DNA of 64,000 nt from Colletotrichum lupini (lineage: Eukaryota; Ascomycota; Sordariomycetes; Glomerellales; Glomerellaceae): the NCBI RefSeq assembly GCF_023278565.1, contig NC_064673.1:930001-994000 (forward strand), written 5' to 3'. Positions 33,527 to 44,243 of the stretch are shown here, piece by piece (within the stretch, counting starts at the first letter, position 1; each line of letters starts with the position of its first letter). A program made the translations under genes and the position numbers. The notes under the pieces are model-generated. The model worked only from the letters and a program-made list of their open reading frames with translations, ran no database searches and was not told the origin of the DNA.

Positions 33527-34948
33527 ACGGCTGGATGAATGATGCACACGCATGATATTAGTTATGATGCCCTACGTATTTTGAATAGATGATGCTTTCA
33601 TGCGATAAAATTACGTCTCATCACGCTCGCCCGTGGAAGTTGCTTATATGATCGAATTGCCCTTTGGCGCCATTATTTTCCGGCCCATTTACGGCGGAGA
33701 GGTTACTCCGTAAAGCCGAATGGCGGGCCTTCGAGCAGCTGTTCAGCAATCGCGTGTAGTTATTCTTTGCTACGAAAAGGCGGCCGCATCATCAACAGTA
33801 CAGTGATGTTCATCTAGAACCTGGAAGGAGGCACCCATAGGCGGATGGCGAGATATCGATATTTGATTGATATCATTTTTCACTAATAAGTCTAAACGGA
33901 AGTTATTTTTGATACAGGCTGAAATCCTCATTCATTTTACTATCGGATTAGACTCGCTGTCTGGATTGTCTAGTGAAGAAGAGCAGCATCGCCTTTGCGT
34001 CTTGGTGTGCGGCAAGCTTACATTTTGCATTCAGTTATACAGTTGATATCCCAGTGAAGGCTTTGGCTCAATGAACCGTCAGCAAGTGGTCCTGGTCGCC
34101 CACTGGCGTCTTCTTTGGCGATAGAGAAAGTCAGCTTGAATTAAACTCTCAATGACTTGACTTGACACGGTCCCAAGAGGCATGTTGCCATCTCTTGGAG
34201 GCTCCGTGGAAAGATGGCTTGACTAAGGTCTCCAGAAAACTTAAGTACCTTAGGTACCTGCATAAGTCGCCTGGTTATCTAATCAAATTGGCTGCATGGG
34301 CCCCGCCCAAAGATGCCTCTCAACTGCAGTCTTGCCCTCGTTCCTACCTTAAGGTAGACTGCGAACCTTGGCAGGTAAGGAGGATACTGAGGTGATGTCA
34401 CTGACGTGCATGCGACGGCAAGTGACCGTTCCATAAAGGTTCTGCTCTGGGGAAGCGACGTTGGACTTGGGATTGGCACATGGTCAGGTTGCTTCCAGGA
34501 CGTCTCCGATGGGTCTAGGCTTCAGAGTGGGGCGGGTTTGTATGTACAGACGCCCGCCGCACAGGGGGTCTAAGCTCGCTCCGGCCCAGTCTGCCGATTC
34601 GACACCTCCCGCAAGCCTGCAACCCAGATTCTGTACTTTCCTACTCCACCTCTCAACTTTACATCAACATCATCCAAACCACCACCGCTTCAGCCAACGT
34701 CTTATCCTTTTCGATTTCACTCATAACGGGGCCCGGAACGTTGCTTTGATTCCCATTTCTTCGCTTGATCAACTTTTCGGCAATCTAGCTTTGCTTGTGT
34801 GCCAAGACAGTATAAGCAACCTACGAACACTGCGAACAAAGGCACCTTGCACTGCTTGCCTCGAGTCAGTGCGTCTTGCACTCCCGCAACGAAACACATC
34901 TCATTGCCGACTGCTTTTCATTAAACCCCGCATTGAGCATCAGCAAAC
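33527..34948. other. Intergenic region with palindromic motifs
   Basis: No gene is supported. TTACTCCGTAA occurs at 33703-33713. Upstream of the next gene, AAGTACCTTAGGTACCT (34243-34259) and a perfect 14-bp palindrome CTACCTTAAGGTAG (34344-34357) occur within about 115 bp. The last few hundred bases are C/T-rich leader sequence for the phosphatase-like gene. Confidence 0.55.
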
Positions 34949-35923
34949 ATGGAGGAACCCCAGGAGCCGAAAGAGCATGCCATCGCCACAGCTCCGTATA
35001 GCCACAGGCCCCCCAGTCCTCCCTATATACCCATTCCCATGACATTTGCTAAAGGCAACGCTACTTGCGCCTTTACCCCCTCATTCAACAATGTCGATGC
35101 CATGCGCCTTACGAGCGAGGATCTCAGAATCATAACTCGGGACAAGACACAGACTGCCACAGACAGGTCAGTTGGCTGGAACTACGAGGCTCGACGAAAG
35201 GCACAGACGCTCCTGGACTTCCTATATCTCGGTCCGTTATCTGTTGCTCGCGACGAAGCTTGGCTTGCCAAGGAGGGAATCACCATGGTCATTGTTACAC
35301 GACATGCCAGGGTGGCTCAAGCTCGACTGATGAGTGTCGACAAGGTAGCGCAGAAGCTCGGCATACAAGTCGAATATTTAGACGTCTTGGACAACTCTGA
35401 ATTGATCCGTGGCTTCCCAGAGGTGGTGAGGAAAATCAATGGGCATTTGATCGACGTGTATCGCAGTCAAGTTGTGGGTGCGCAGGAAGGCCGGATGGCA
35501 GTCGATGATGAAAGCTTCAGGAGTGGCAAGATTCTCCTTGTTTGCGAAACTGGAAACGACCGGTCAGCTTTCGTTGCTGCAGCTTACATCATGACCATGT
35601 ACGGAAAGGATATGATCTCATCCGTGCAATTTGTCTCCATGCAACGATTCTCCGCCAACTTCGACGAGGATGGGAAGAGGATGCTACAAGCATACGAAGA
35701 CATCCTCAATGCCCAAAGAAGTGTCTCTGATGTGACCAGAGATGTTCCTCGAGCCGGCCAGTCGCAAGGATACACCGGTAGAGGCGGCAAGCGCGGTATC
35801 GAAACAACTCTTGACGACGAGGACAGGCAGGGCGGAGGATATGAGACATTCGCCGCGGATCGTGAGCGGTACCAGGACAGGGGCAAATTTGTCCCGTTTC
35901 GTGATCGGGATACAGTCGCGTAG
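34949..35923 (+). CDS. Dual-specificity-phosphatase-like protein
   Basis: A 324-residue single-exon protein with a dual-specificity/tyrosine-phosphatase-like fold. An N-terminal Pro-rich tail is followed by WNYEARRKAQTLLDFLYLGPLSVARDEAWL, the usual entry strand and helix of such domains (quoted to describe position; residues about 76-105). The P-loop reads LVCETGNDRSAFVAAAY, so the C-x5-R signature is kept (C199, R205). The usual His before the Cys is Val198, and the loop carries an acidic Glu and Asp, unlike most active enzymes. The tail is Gly/Arg/Asp-rich and disordered. The family includes STYX-like pseudophosphatases that bind phosphoproteins without catalysis. Activity cannot be judged from sequence alone. 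The gene lies between the aminopeptidase and the AT-hook gene, on the same strand as both. Confidence 0.78.
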   Translation: MEEPQEPKEHAIATAPYSHRPPSPPYIPIPMTFAKGNATCAFTPSFNNVDAMRLTSEDLRIITRDKTQTATDRSVGWNYEARRKAQTLLDFLYLGPLSVARDEAWLAKEGITMVIVTRHARVAQARLMSVDKVAQKLGIQVEYLDVLDNSELIRGFPEVVRKINGHLIDVYRSQVVGAQEGRMAVDDESFRSGKILLVCETGNDRSAFVAAAYIMTMYGKDMISSVQFVSMQRFSANFDEDGKRMLQAYEDILNAQRSVSDVTRDVPRAGQSQGYTGRGGKRGIETTLDDEDRQGGGYETFAADRERYQDRGKFVPFRDRDTVA

Positions 35924-36949
35924 GGGCGACTCTAGTCGATCGCAGAGACCTGGAGCTGAAGAGATTTGTAGCGGAGGCATTGCATCAGTGATTTTGGCGT
36001 CAGCAGGAAGACCGCCTTCAGCCGTCATTAGGAGCAGACTCATTATGGGGAATTAGAACTTTGCTTTGGGAACATGGATAGGCGTCAAAGGTGTCAGTCA
36101 GTATACCCGTTTCAGTCGGCAACGACTTTCTCTTAGGGCAGTTTAGACCTGCTTTCACCGCTATCAGATTCCAGCATTTACACTGTCTCAAATTGTGCCC
36201 ATTCTAAGATGATTTGTTGCATAGATAGACACGCCCAGTACAAAAGGTCACACATATAATGACTATGGTCTGAACTATTTACGTAATAGACAAGCATGCA
36301 GGTCAAATTGGTCTCATGAAACTTTCACATAGATATTATTTACTCATTCTTCTTCTAGGATAGGCCACGGGCTGTTATTGTCGTATTCTCAGTGTTTCCT
36401 CGGTAGATAGATCACCCATCGAAAGGATGCGAATCATGATATAGAAAGGACCAATTCGCTGTAGTCACCCTCAGTGCAACTACACCATGCCACCGGGATA
36501 GAAATTGACCCCCTGGGCCAGTAAACAAGCCTGCATGAGGCTATCCCATGGGGAGAGACCGACCTCCGGTGAACCTCAGGTCGCAGGACTCATCTCATCT
36601 CACTTCACCCTACACTCAATCCTTCCATGACAACGAGGAAGGAGCAGCCGCCTCATTGATTTTTTCTTCCAGGCCCCACTGCTCCTTCTTCATACATCCC
36701 TCTCACGAACGCGAGATTTCTGGTCAAAACAATCTCACTTGGCTGTCAACAACCCATATTTTCACTCTCACACAAGCCCTACTCTCTCACTCTCTCAACC
36801 CGCACCTCACTTTTCCCACTTACCTCTCACCTTGCCTCATCCACCATTTCAAATTCATCACACTCACCATCACCACTGAAGTAAGTAGTCGCTGCTGCTC
36901 TCCCAATCCGCCCCCCAGGGGAATATCGCATACTAATACCCATCGAAAG
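35924..36949. other. Intergenic region upstream of the AT-hook gene
   Basis: No gene is supported. The right-hand 350 bases are C/T-rich with many CTCAC/CATCAC runs, typical of a fungal 5' leader and transcription-start region. Confidence 0.5.
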
Positions 36950-39900
36950 ATGGAGGAAGCGGGCGGCCGGAAGCGTGCGCTGCGGCGCTCAACTCAGGCA
37001 GTTCAGAGGGGTAGGTACCAGGAGCCGTATGCGCTCGGGGTTCAAAGGCCGGCCTGGGTTCACCCAGACCCGGTCTTTGACCCCGGCGCGGCTCGTTGGG
37101 CATCCTTCCCAACCATCCCCCTGGACCAGCGCGGTCCAGGGGATGAGTATATAGAGGCGAGAGACCGGGGCGAGCTGGACGCCTGGCTGCGAGAGCAGAA
37201 CCCCTCCCCCGAGCACTTCAGTGACGACGGTAATTACTTCTTACTCCTACTCATCGTATATCCCGCTAATAAGCCGCAGAGGAGAAGGAGGAGGATGAGC
37301 GGCCGGAGGGCGTGCGTGAGGCCAAGGGCGAGGACGAGGGCGAGGGGCTCTCGACAAACATGGACTGGGGCAGCCCAGAGCCTGGGGAGGTTGAGCCCAT
37401 TGCCTGGGCTCACCTCAGCCACGGCGCCCAATGGGTCTTGCTGGAGGTCCTTTGTGACTCCAAGACCTTTGCTTCGGCAACCCGGGCTCTGGGCTTAACC
37501 ACTCCAGATGTCATTGACTTTGTTGTGGCCTACATCCAGTACCACCGCCTGATCCAGGGGTGGGCAGAGACCTGCGACAAGATGGGCGTCTCTGAGCTCC
37601 TCGACCTGATCCATGGCCAAGGGCCATCGAGAGACGGCGTGAATTTTCTGCACCAGCCGGATCTTCCCACTCACACCATCAAGCCCGACGAGTACGAGAG
37701 AGCCTGCCAGTACTTGTGCCAAACAGGATTAGGCGAGCACATCCGAGGACTTGAGAAGTGCCGCGGGATCTCAGAGGGCTTCCTCCAGATTCCAATTGAG
37801 CGGGAGATTCTGGCCTCCTGCATTGCCATCCTTGAGAAAGGCAAGAATGGTCCAAATGTGCACGACATCGAAAATCCTAGTCATAACGGATCGCAAACTT
37901 GGCACGATCAGTACGACGAGAAGTACCATGAGTTGGTGAACAGGGTATTGCAGATTCAAGCATACCTCCCTCCTTTGGATCTGACGAAGGGCAGCCAGGC
38001 GAGCACATCGTCTGCGACCAATCCCACAGAGCAGCATGGCACTCCTACTCCAGAGTCAGTGAGTGAGCCTCACAGTGCCGGTCAAGTATACGCTCCAAAC
38101 AGCCCAATGTTTGGCGAGAACAATCAGGTAAGCTCCTTCTTATTCTTTCATCTCTATGTCTTCCTTTGCAATTCGTCCGTTGTTCTTGACGTGAACCTCG
38201 GTGGCTCTCGCCTTTGAAGTTAAGACGAGAACTGGGCTAACGGTCAGCAGTATGCATGGGTTTTTGATAACTTGGACATGGACGAGCTTTACAATCCCAC
38301 CGAAGTCCACAAGTATCGCAACCGCCCCGCTGTCTCCTATGAGAGCTTCCAGTCTGCTGCCGATGGCAACCTTGAAGTCGCTCAGGCGCAGGAGTATGAT
38401 CAATATGAGGAGTACCCGCTTCCCGATGATCAAGCACTCAAAGAAGCATCCCACGAGGCTCAAGACAACAATCTGCCGGCCGACCCCTTGTTCCACTTCG
38501 AAGGACTCCTGCCCGAGGCAGAGGATCTCATGCCCTGCCCCTTCTTCGCAGAGCCAGAGCCACCCGTGGACCATACTCGCATCTCTACGAACCCGTCTCT
38601 CCCCGTATTGCAGGCTCATGATGAGGACCAGTTGACTCCACAGAGCGCAAGCTCAGCGGTGCCTCAGCCCTTCATTTCTTATATTGATGAGGTGGACCCC
38701 AACAGGAAGCCTTCCGACTCACCTGCCTACGAATATTTCCAGTCAGCTGACTACAAGAAACATCTCTACAGCAACCAACCCGATTGGTTCGTCGACGAGA
38801 TGTTACTTCCAGTTGTTCGACCGGAGGTGCCCGCTATCCAGGCGAACGCTCACCAGAGTGTTGCTCCGGAGGCCAGCCAGCAGGAGAACAATACCGAGGA
38901 GGGCTCGAACGTCAACTTGAATGCCAACTCGAACGCGAACTCCAACGCGAACTCCAACGCGAATTCGAAAGCCGCCGCGAACGCCAATCCGAGCGCCAAC
39001 CCGAACTCCAACTTGAACATGGAGCCTTCGCATCCGACGCCGAGCACCGATACGTCTGGAGCTCCTGGAGTGTCTGAAGTCTCTGAAGCACCTGCGGTCA
39101 CTCATGCCCCCAAGCTCTTCGAAGCCCCCGAATTTTCTGCAGTCGCCAATATTCCCCAGAGCTCTACAATCTCTGAGGCTTCGAAGGTATCTAGAGTCCC
39201 TGGAAGCTCTGAGGTGTCCGCGGTATCTACAGAGAAAGAGCCTCGCTTCGCATTGAAAGCTCCCATGCCTCCAGTCCAGGAAGAAATTACTTCCTACAAC
39301 ACCCCTGCGGTTGTCGCCAGAGACTCGCGCCCACGCACTGTCATTGACTTGACTGATGAGTCTGCGAGACCTATGGCTGCTACTCCAGCGAGACCCGTGG
39401 TCGCTCCTCCCTCGAGAAACACCAACACAGCCCGAACTCCGGCTATGGGCATGGATAGTCCCGAAGCTCCATCCACCAAGAGCTCTACCAAGCCATCCCG
39501 CAAACGTGCGGCTGATGACAGCGATGGTGACTATGTTCCCAAGCCCAAGAGAGCCCGCCCTGCGAAGAAGGCTGCGGCCGTTCTGCCCCAACCGCAGGTG
39601 ATGGGTCCTGACGGAGTACTTATACCCGTCAAGCGTGGCCGAGGACGTCCCCGCAAGTATCCCAGACCTGAAAACATCGCTGCCGCGCAAGATGCTGCTG
39701 CTGCTGCGAATCAGGCTGCTGCAAACCAAGCTGCCACGGAACAGACTGCCACGAACCAAGCTGCCATGAACCGAGCTACCGCGAGCCAAGCTACCGTGAA
39801 GCGAGCTACAAACCAGTCGACGACTATGCAGACCCCCGCGAACAGTTCTCCCGTTCTGAATGCTGCTACACCTCCGGCGAACAACCCAGTTCCCAGCACC

Positions 39901-41154
39901 GAGCCAATGCTCCCGCAGGCGGCCAAAGGTGCCGTGCCGAGTCGGAGACATCGAAACAAACCGAAGACGAACCAGTCTACCGAGAGCAGCCGTCAAGCTA
40001 GCGTTGATCAGCCTCACGTGCAGAGAATTGCCCAGTACCAGGACAGAATGACCCCAGTCTCTAGATACAGCAATGAGCCTTCGAACTCATATACCGACTT
40101 CAGAGCTGACGTTCGTCCAACGACGAGCTACGAGCGTATGCCCGCGTCTTTCGTTACTGGAATGAGACCGTCTGGTACTGACGTGCGTCAATCCTCGCTT
40201 CCTGGAGCCTATGAGCCTTTGAGTTCATACGCTACTTTTCCGGCGCCCGAACCCAGAGCTGGTGTCCGTCAACCGACAAGCTACGAGCGCACGCCTCATC
40301 CTGGTTCTTTTGGCGCGCGTCCGTCTGCTCCTGAGCCGCGTCAATCGTCGACTCCTAGAGCCTATCAACCTTCGAACTCATACACTGCTATGGAAACTGC
40401 ACCCACAGAGTATAGTCGTCGTCAGGATGAAATTCAAGAGCGTATGCCCACGGCTTCTGCTTCACGCATGCAGTCGTCAGCTAGTGAGCTGCGTCAATCC
40501 TCGGTCCCTAGTCCCTATTCGAATCCGAACCCATTCTCTGCTCTAGTGATCGATTTCACAACTCACGGTCGTCAGCCGGGAAGCCAAGAGCGTATGCCCG
40601 CGTCGTCAACTTCTACAGTGCAGCCGTCTGCTACTGTCGAGCGTCAGTCATCGCTTTCTGGAGCTTGTTCTCGCCCTCCGGCACTTACACCCCAACCCGA
40701 CATCGAGATCCTAGAGCCCTCCATGCCAGCCATAGCGCCAGCTCTGAAACGCTCGTCTTTCCAGCAATCATCGCATACTACTGCCTCAAACAACTCTTCG
40801 AGCAAAGTCGATCTCAAGGCCCCAGGACGTCCTCGCCAGGACAAGCTTGGTAGGTTGTTCCCTCCTCAGTATGAGACATACGAGGAGTTTTGGGTATCGG
40901 TGCCCGATGGCGCGGACTATGCCTTGAAGATGGTCGAGAAGGGGTGGCCTTCTGACGTTGCCATGCAGCTTGCCCGAGAGCGCATTGCTATGAACATGGC
41001 TTCGTGGCCCAACAGCATCTACTCGCTTCATTACAAGCCGAAGGCTGCGCCAACCCCATTCCCGGGCGTTACCGCTAGCATTCGCAGAGAGATTGAAGCT
41101 GAGAAGGCCGCCGCCGCTCAGAAGCGCAAAGAAAACGAACAGGCAGACAAGTGA
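36950..41154 (+). CDS. Large AT-hook protein with SUMO-interacting-like motif and tandem repeats
   Basis: Not assigned to a named family. Exons are 36950-37229, 37280-38127 and 38251-41154, giving 1343 residues in phase. The N-terminal ~320 residues look folded (HGAQWVLLEVLCDSKTFA, VIDFVVAYIQYHRLIQGW). The rest is mostly disordered. It holds an Asn/Ala/Ser tract with NANS repeats (about 596-632) and TVIDLTDES (about 739-747), a hydrophobic-acidic SUMO-interacting-like motif. A basic cluster KPKRARPAKK is followed by an AT-hook VKRGRGRPRKYPRP (about 836-849) for minor-groove binding at AT-rich DNA. Ala/Thr/Asn/Gln repeats follow, then about five degenerate ~45-residue repeats built on ERMP...RQSS...Y (about 987-1190). 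The final ~100 residues (FPPQYETYEEFWVSVPDG) look conserved. A chromatin-associated role is inferred from the AT-hook. Confidence 0.8.
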
Positions 41155-42240
41155 TTCGGCCGATGACCTTGCTAGAGAATTCCTACAGCGATCTAGTAGC
41201 ATCGATGAACATCAAAGTGTCAAGAAGCGAAAGGTTGCAAGCCTGGCTCGACGGCAAGAATACATCAATTGCATCGCGGGACATACTCTGCCTACTATAA
41301 GGCACCATAAAAGAAAAAAGCACCAAAAAAACAAAAGAACACCATTACAGCAGAAAAGTTGACCCAAGATGCCAGACATACGGCCATCGGGTCTCCTGGT
41401 TTGCGAGATCTTTCTTGCTACATCGGCGGTCTTTTTTCTTGCTTCTTTCACTTTTTCAACGAGACGGATTTTGGTCTTCGTTGCATATCGCGCTCCTACT
41501 TGGAGAATTTGGTTTCGGTATTGGGGAGGACTCAGGATTCGGATGGCTTTCTCTTTTGCACATACCTCTATGGATGGCTTACAGATGACATTGGTTCGGA
41601 GGATGATACCCATTTGGAATTCGGGAACGGTTTCTTGGGGAAAAGGCCCCTTAATTTTGTTGAGATACCCATCGCATCAGTGCGATTTGTTGTGAGTTAG
41701 GAAAAATATCAGGTTGCCCAAAATGACGTCCACTTTGGTTCGTGATGTAATAACTGCTTCGTGAGATGTCGTTGATCCGGGCCGTCAGAAATGCCACCAG
41801 TATTATGTAAGTTAGCGCTGAGCTAAGTGAACAGGGGTTGGTGACGGCGAGCTGTGGGTCGACCTTGCATCACCGAGCTTCCCTCACCGAGCGCACGCTC
41901 AGCCAAGTTACAGAAGCACTGCCTCCCACTTCCAACCCGCCGATTACCCCAAATCCACATCCTTGGCCGAGCTCCCGTCCCACGCGGCCTAACGACGATC
42001 CACTCAGCAACAACGACACCTCTCCGGCCAAGCCTTCACCATCTCCGGTTCACGAGATCCTCCAAATCTCCGTCGAATTGCTACATCAAGCAGTCTCCTA
42101 AGACAAAATCATCTATCTGCGCACCGCAGTTCCCGCCACACGAACGAAGCCCGAGCAAGCTCGCCCGGCCCCCTTCGTCAACCTCCGTCCACCGACGCTC
42201 TCCTCCGTGTACAAGAACACATCTACACATACCGCACATC
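41155..42240. other. Intergenic region between the AT-hook gene and END3
   Basis: No gene is strongly supported. ATG-started frames exist on both strands (41369-41695 plus, 41212-41613 minus), but they overlap each other and the likely 3' UTR. The right-hand 300 bases are the C-rich END3 leader. Confidence 0.45.
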
Positions 42241-43579
42241 ATGGCGCCTCCTCGCATCGAAGCACAAGAAATCGAGACGTACTGGAACATCTTCTCCACC
42301 CGGACGGGCGGCGGCCAGTTCCTGACGGGAGAACAGGCCGCGCCGGTGCTGAAGAATAGCGGCCTGACGGACAACCAGCTCGAGAGGGTGTGGGATCTCG
42401 CCGACGTCGACAATGATGGAAATCTCGACTTTGAGGAGTTTTGCGTTGCCATGAGAGTTATTTTTGATATCCTGAATGGCGTGAGTATACCTTGAGTTGG
42501 ATGTGCAGCGGAAGAGAGAATGGCGCAGAGTTGCTAATCGCATTCGGATGGGCAGGAATACTCAGATGTCCCAACGACACTCCCCGATTGGCTCGTCCCC
42601 GAGTCCAAGGCACATCTCGTCCAGGCGAATCGCGCGCTCACAGGAAGGCAAGTGGCCTTTGAGCAAGTCGACGACGATCCAGACTCCCCAGGGCTGAAGG
42701 ATGGATTCGACTGGTACATGAGCCCAGCGGACAAGTCCAAGTACGAGTCGATATACCAAGAGAACCGGGACGCACGGGGACAAGTAGCATGTACGTTCAC
42801 TTGCGCGGGCCCCTATTCGCCGTGTCACTTTTACTAACAGTGTATTCGTTTCAGTCACTGCTCTCGAGGACCTCTACGAATCCCTTGACGTTCCCGACAC
42901 CGACATCCGCTCCGCTTGGAACCTCATCAACCCCTCAGCTGGTCAATCCATCAACAAGGATGCCTGCCTCGCCTTCCTTCACATCCTGAACAACCGCCAC
43001 GAAGGCTTCCGCATTCCGCGCACCGTCCCCGCCTCCCTCCGGGCCTCATTTGAGCGCAACCAGATCGACTACCAACTAGACAACCAGACCCCCGGCGCCT
43101 CCCGATGGGCGACAAAGGCCGACGACTCGACGGCGACGGGCCGCAAGGCCAAGTTTGGCGACCAGTACCTCACCCGCCTGGGCCGCAGCGGCTTTAAGTC
43201 TAGCGGAACCGACTTCTCCACGGCCAAGACGGACGACTGGGAGGAGGTCCGCCTCAAGAAGCAGCTGCAGGAGTTGGACGAGAAGATGGCCCGCATCGAG
43301 GCCGACGTCGAGCGTAAGAAGGGCGGTAAGCGCGACGGCAAGCCCGCTCTCGTCAAGCGCGAGCTCGAGCAGCTGCTCGACTACAAGCGCAAGGAGCTCA
43401 AGGACCTCGAGAGCGGTGCCGGCAAGGGCCAGGGCGGCGGTGGTGGGCTGAAGGGGGTAGCGGATGATTTGCAGACGGTCAAGGAGCAGGTTGAGGGTCT
43501 CGAGACGCATCTCGCGTCGCGGCAGGGTGTGCTTGACCAGCTGCGGAGGGAGATTGAGGATGAGAAGTCGAGTAGATGA
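42241..43579 (+). CDS. END3: END3, actin cytoskeleton-regulatory / endocytosis EH-domain protein
   Basis: END3 forms the Pan1-Sla1-End3 complex that couples endocytic coat assembly to actin at cortical patches; the Aspergillus ortholog is SagA. Exons are 42241-42480, 42556-42790 and 42855-43579, giving 399 residues, the usual length. The first EH domain spans about residues 1-95 ([30 protein letters not shown]), with an EF-hand loop [12 protein letters not shown] at residues 55-66 that keeps all calcium-ligand positions. A second, degenerate EH-like region ([18 protein letters not shown]) follows. The C-terminal third is a charged coiled coil ([18 protein letters not shown] through [17 protein letters not shown]), matching the repeats through which End3 binds Pan1. 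It is convergent with the AIF-like gene. Confidence 0.95.
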
Positions 43580-44243
43580 AGATGAGAGCTGGTGGGGTGA
43601 AGGAGGGAGGGAGAGGGAAAATCCAAATTTGACAGCGTCTGTTTCTGGTGCAGGGCGGGCGGCTTGCTTGGGTTATCTTTTATATGTTTGTCTTCTTTCG
43701 AGGTAGGGATGACGGGCCCGGTCTGGTTTGGGTACCCCTTTCTCACGTTCAATTCAGGGAGTTGATCATTCCATCTCGATGCATATTCCACGTGCATGTA
43801 AGACTATAATGTTTGCCGGTCCGCTGCTTAGGTTGATGAGATGCAGAGGAGGTAGGCGGGGCTTGTAGTTGAAGATTGTGCTTCCAAGAGGTAGAAAATA
43901 GAAGCTTAGCAAACAATGCACGGGGATTGAAGTAACGAATTTCTTTCTCATTATTTTTTGGGCTGCCTTCTTCTCCTATAGAGACATTCGGGAGTCATCG
44001 GTCCTAGTAAATGATCAGAGCGCAGTTTTCAAGTACAGGAGAGGGGGCTGGGAATGATTTAGGAAATGGCAAGAGTATTGAGACCAGACTAGCAGCCGCT
44101 TCTCCGCGAGTTCGTATCAGATGATTTGGATAGAACCGTATAAGTATAATTACATGAATCAAAACACCAAACACCGAGAAGCCGTGCTTCTGCTTCTGCT
44201 TCTGCTTCTGTTTCTGTTTCTGTTCTAGCTCACCATCACGAGC
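43580..44243. other. Convergent 3' region
   Basis: This stretch lies between the END3 stop and the stop of the opposing oxidoreductase gene. No gene is seen. It contains the hexanucleotide repeat at 44185-44220. Confidence 0.55.
44185..44220. repeat. TGCTTC/TGTTTC hexanucleotide repeat
   Basis: Four TGCTTC units followed by two TGTTTC units, 24 bases beyond the stop of the AIF-like gene and so in its 3' UTR. It is a simple microsatellite with a single transition separating the two unit types. Confidence 0.85.

Noticed and set aside
32279..33553. 424-codon minus-strand frame opposite the aminopeptidase
   Set aside because: It is a shadow of strong third-position C/G bias in the real gene, crosses its introns, and has no family resemblance.
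38803..40017. 404-codon minus-strand frame inside the AT-hook gene
   Set aside because: Ser/Arg/Gly-rich shadow frame; the plus-strand frame carries recognisable motifs and consistent splicing.
41212..41695. Overlapping ATG-started frames on both strands downstream of the AT-hook gene
   Set aside because: They overlap each other in the likely 3' UTR, with T-rich or Lys-rich low-information translations and no family match.
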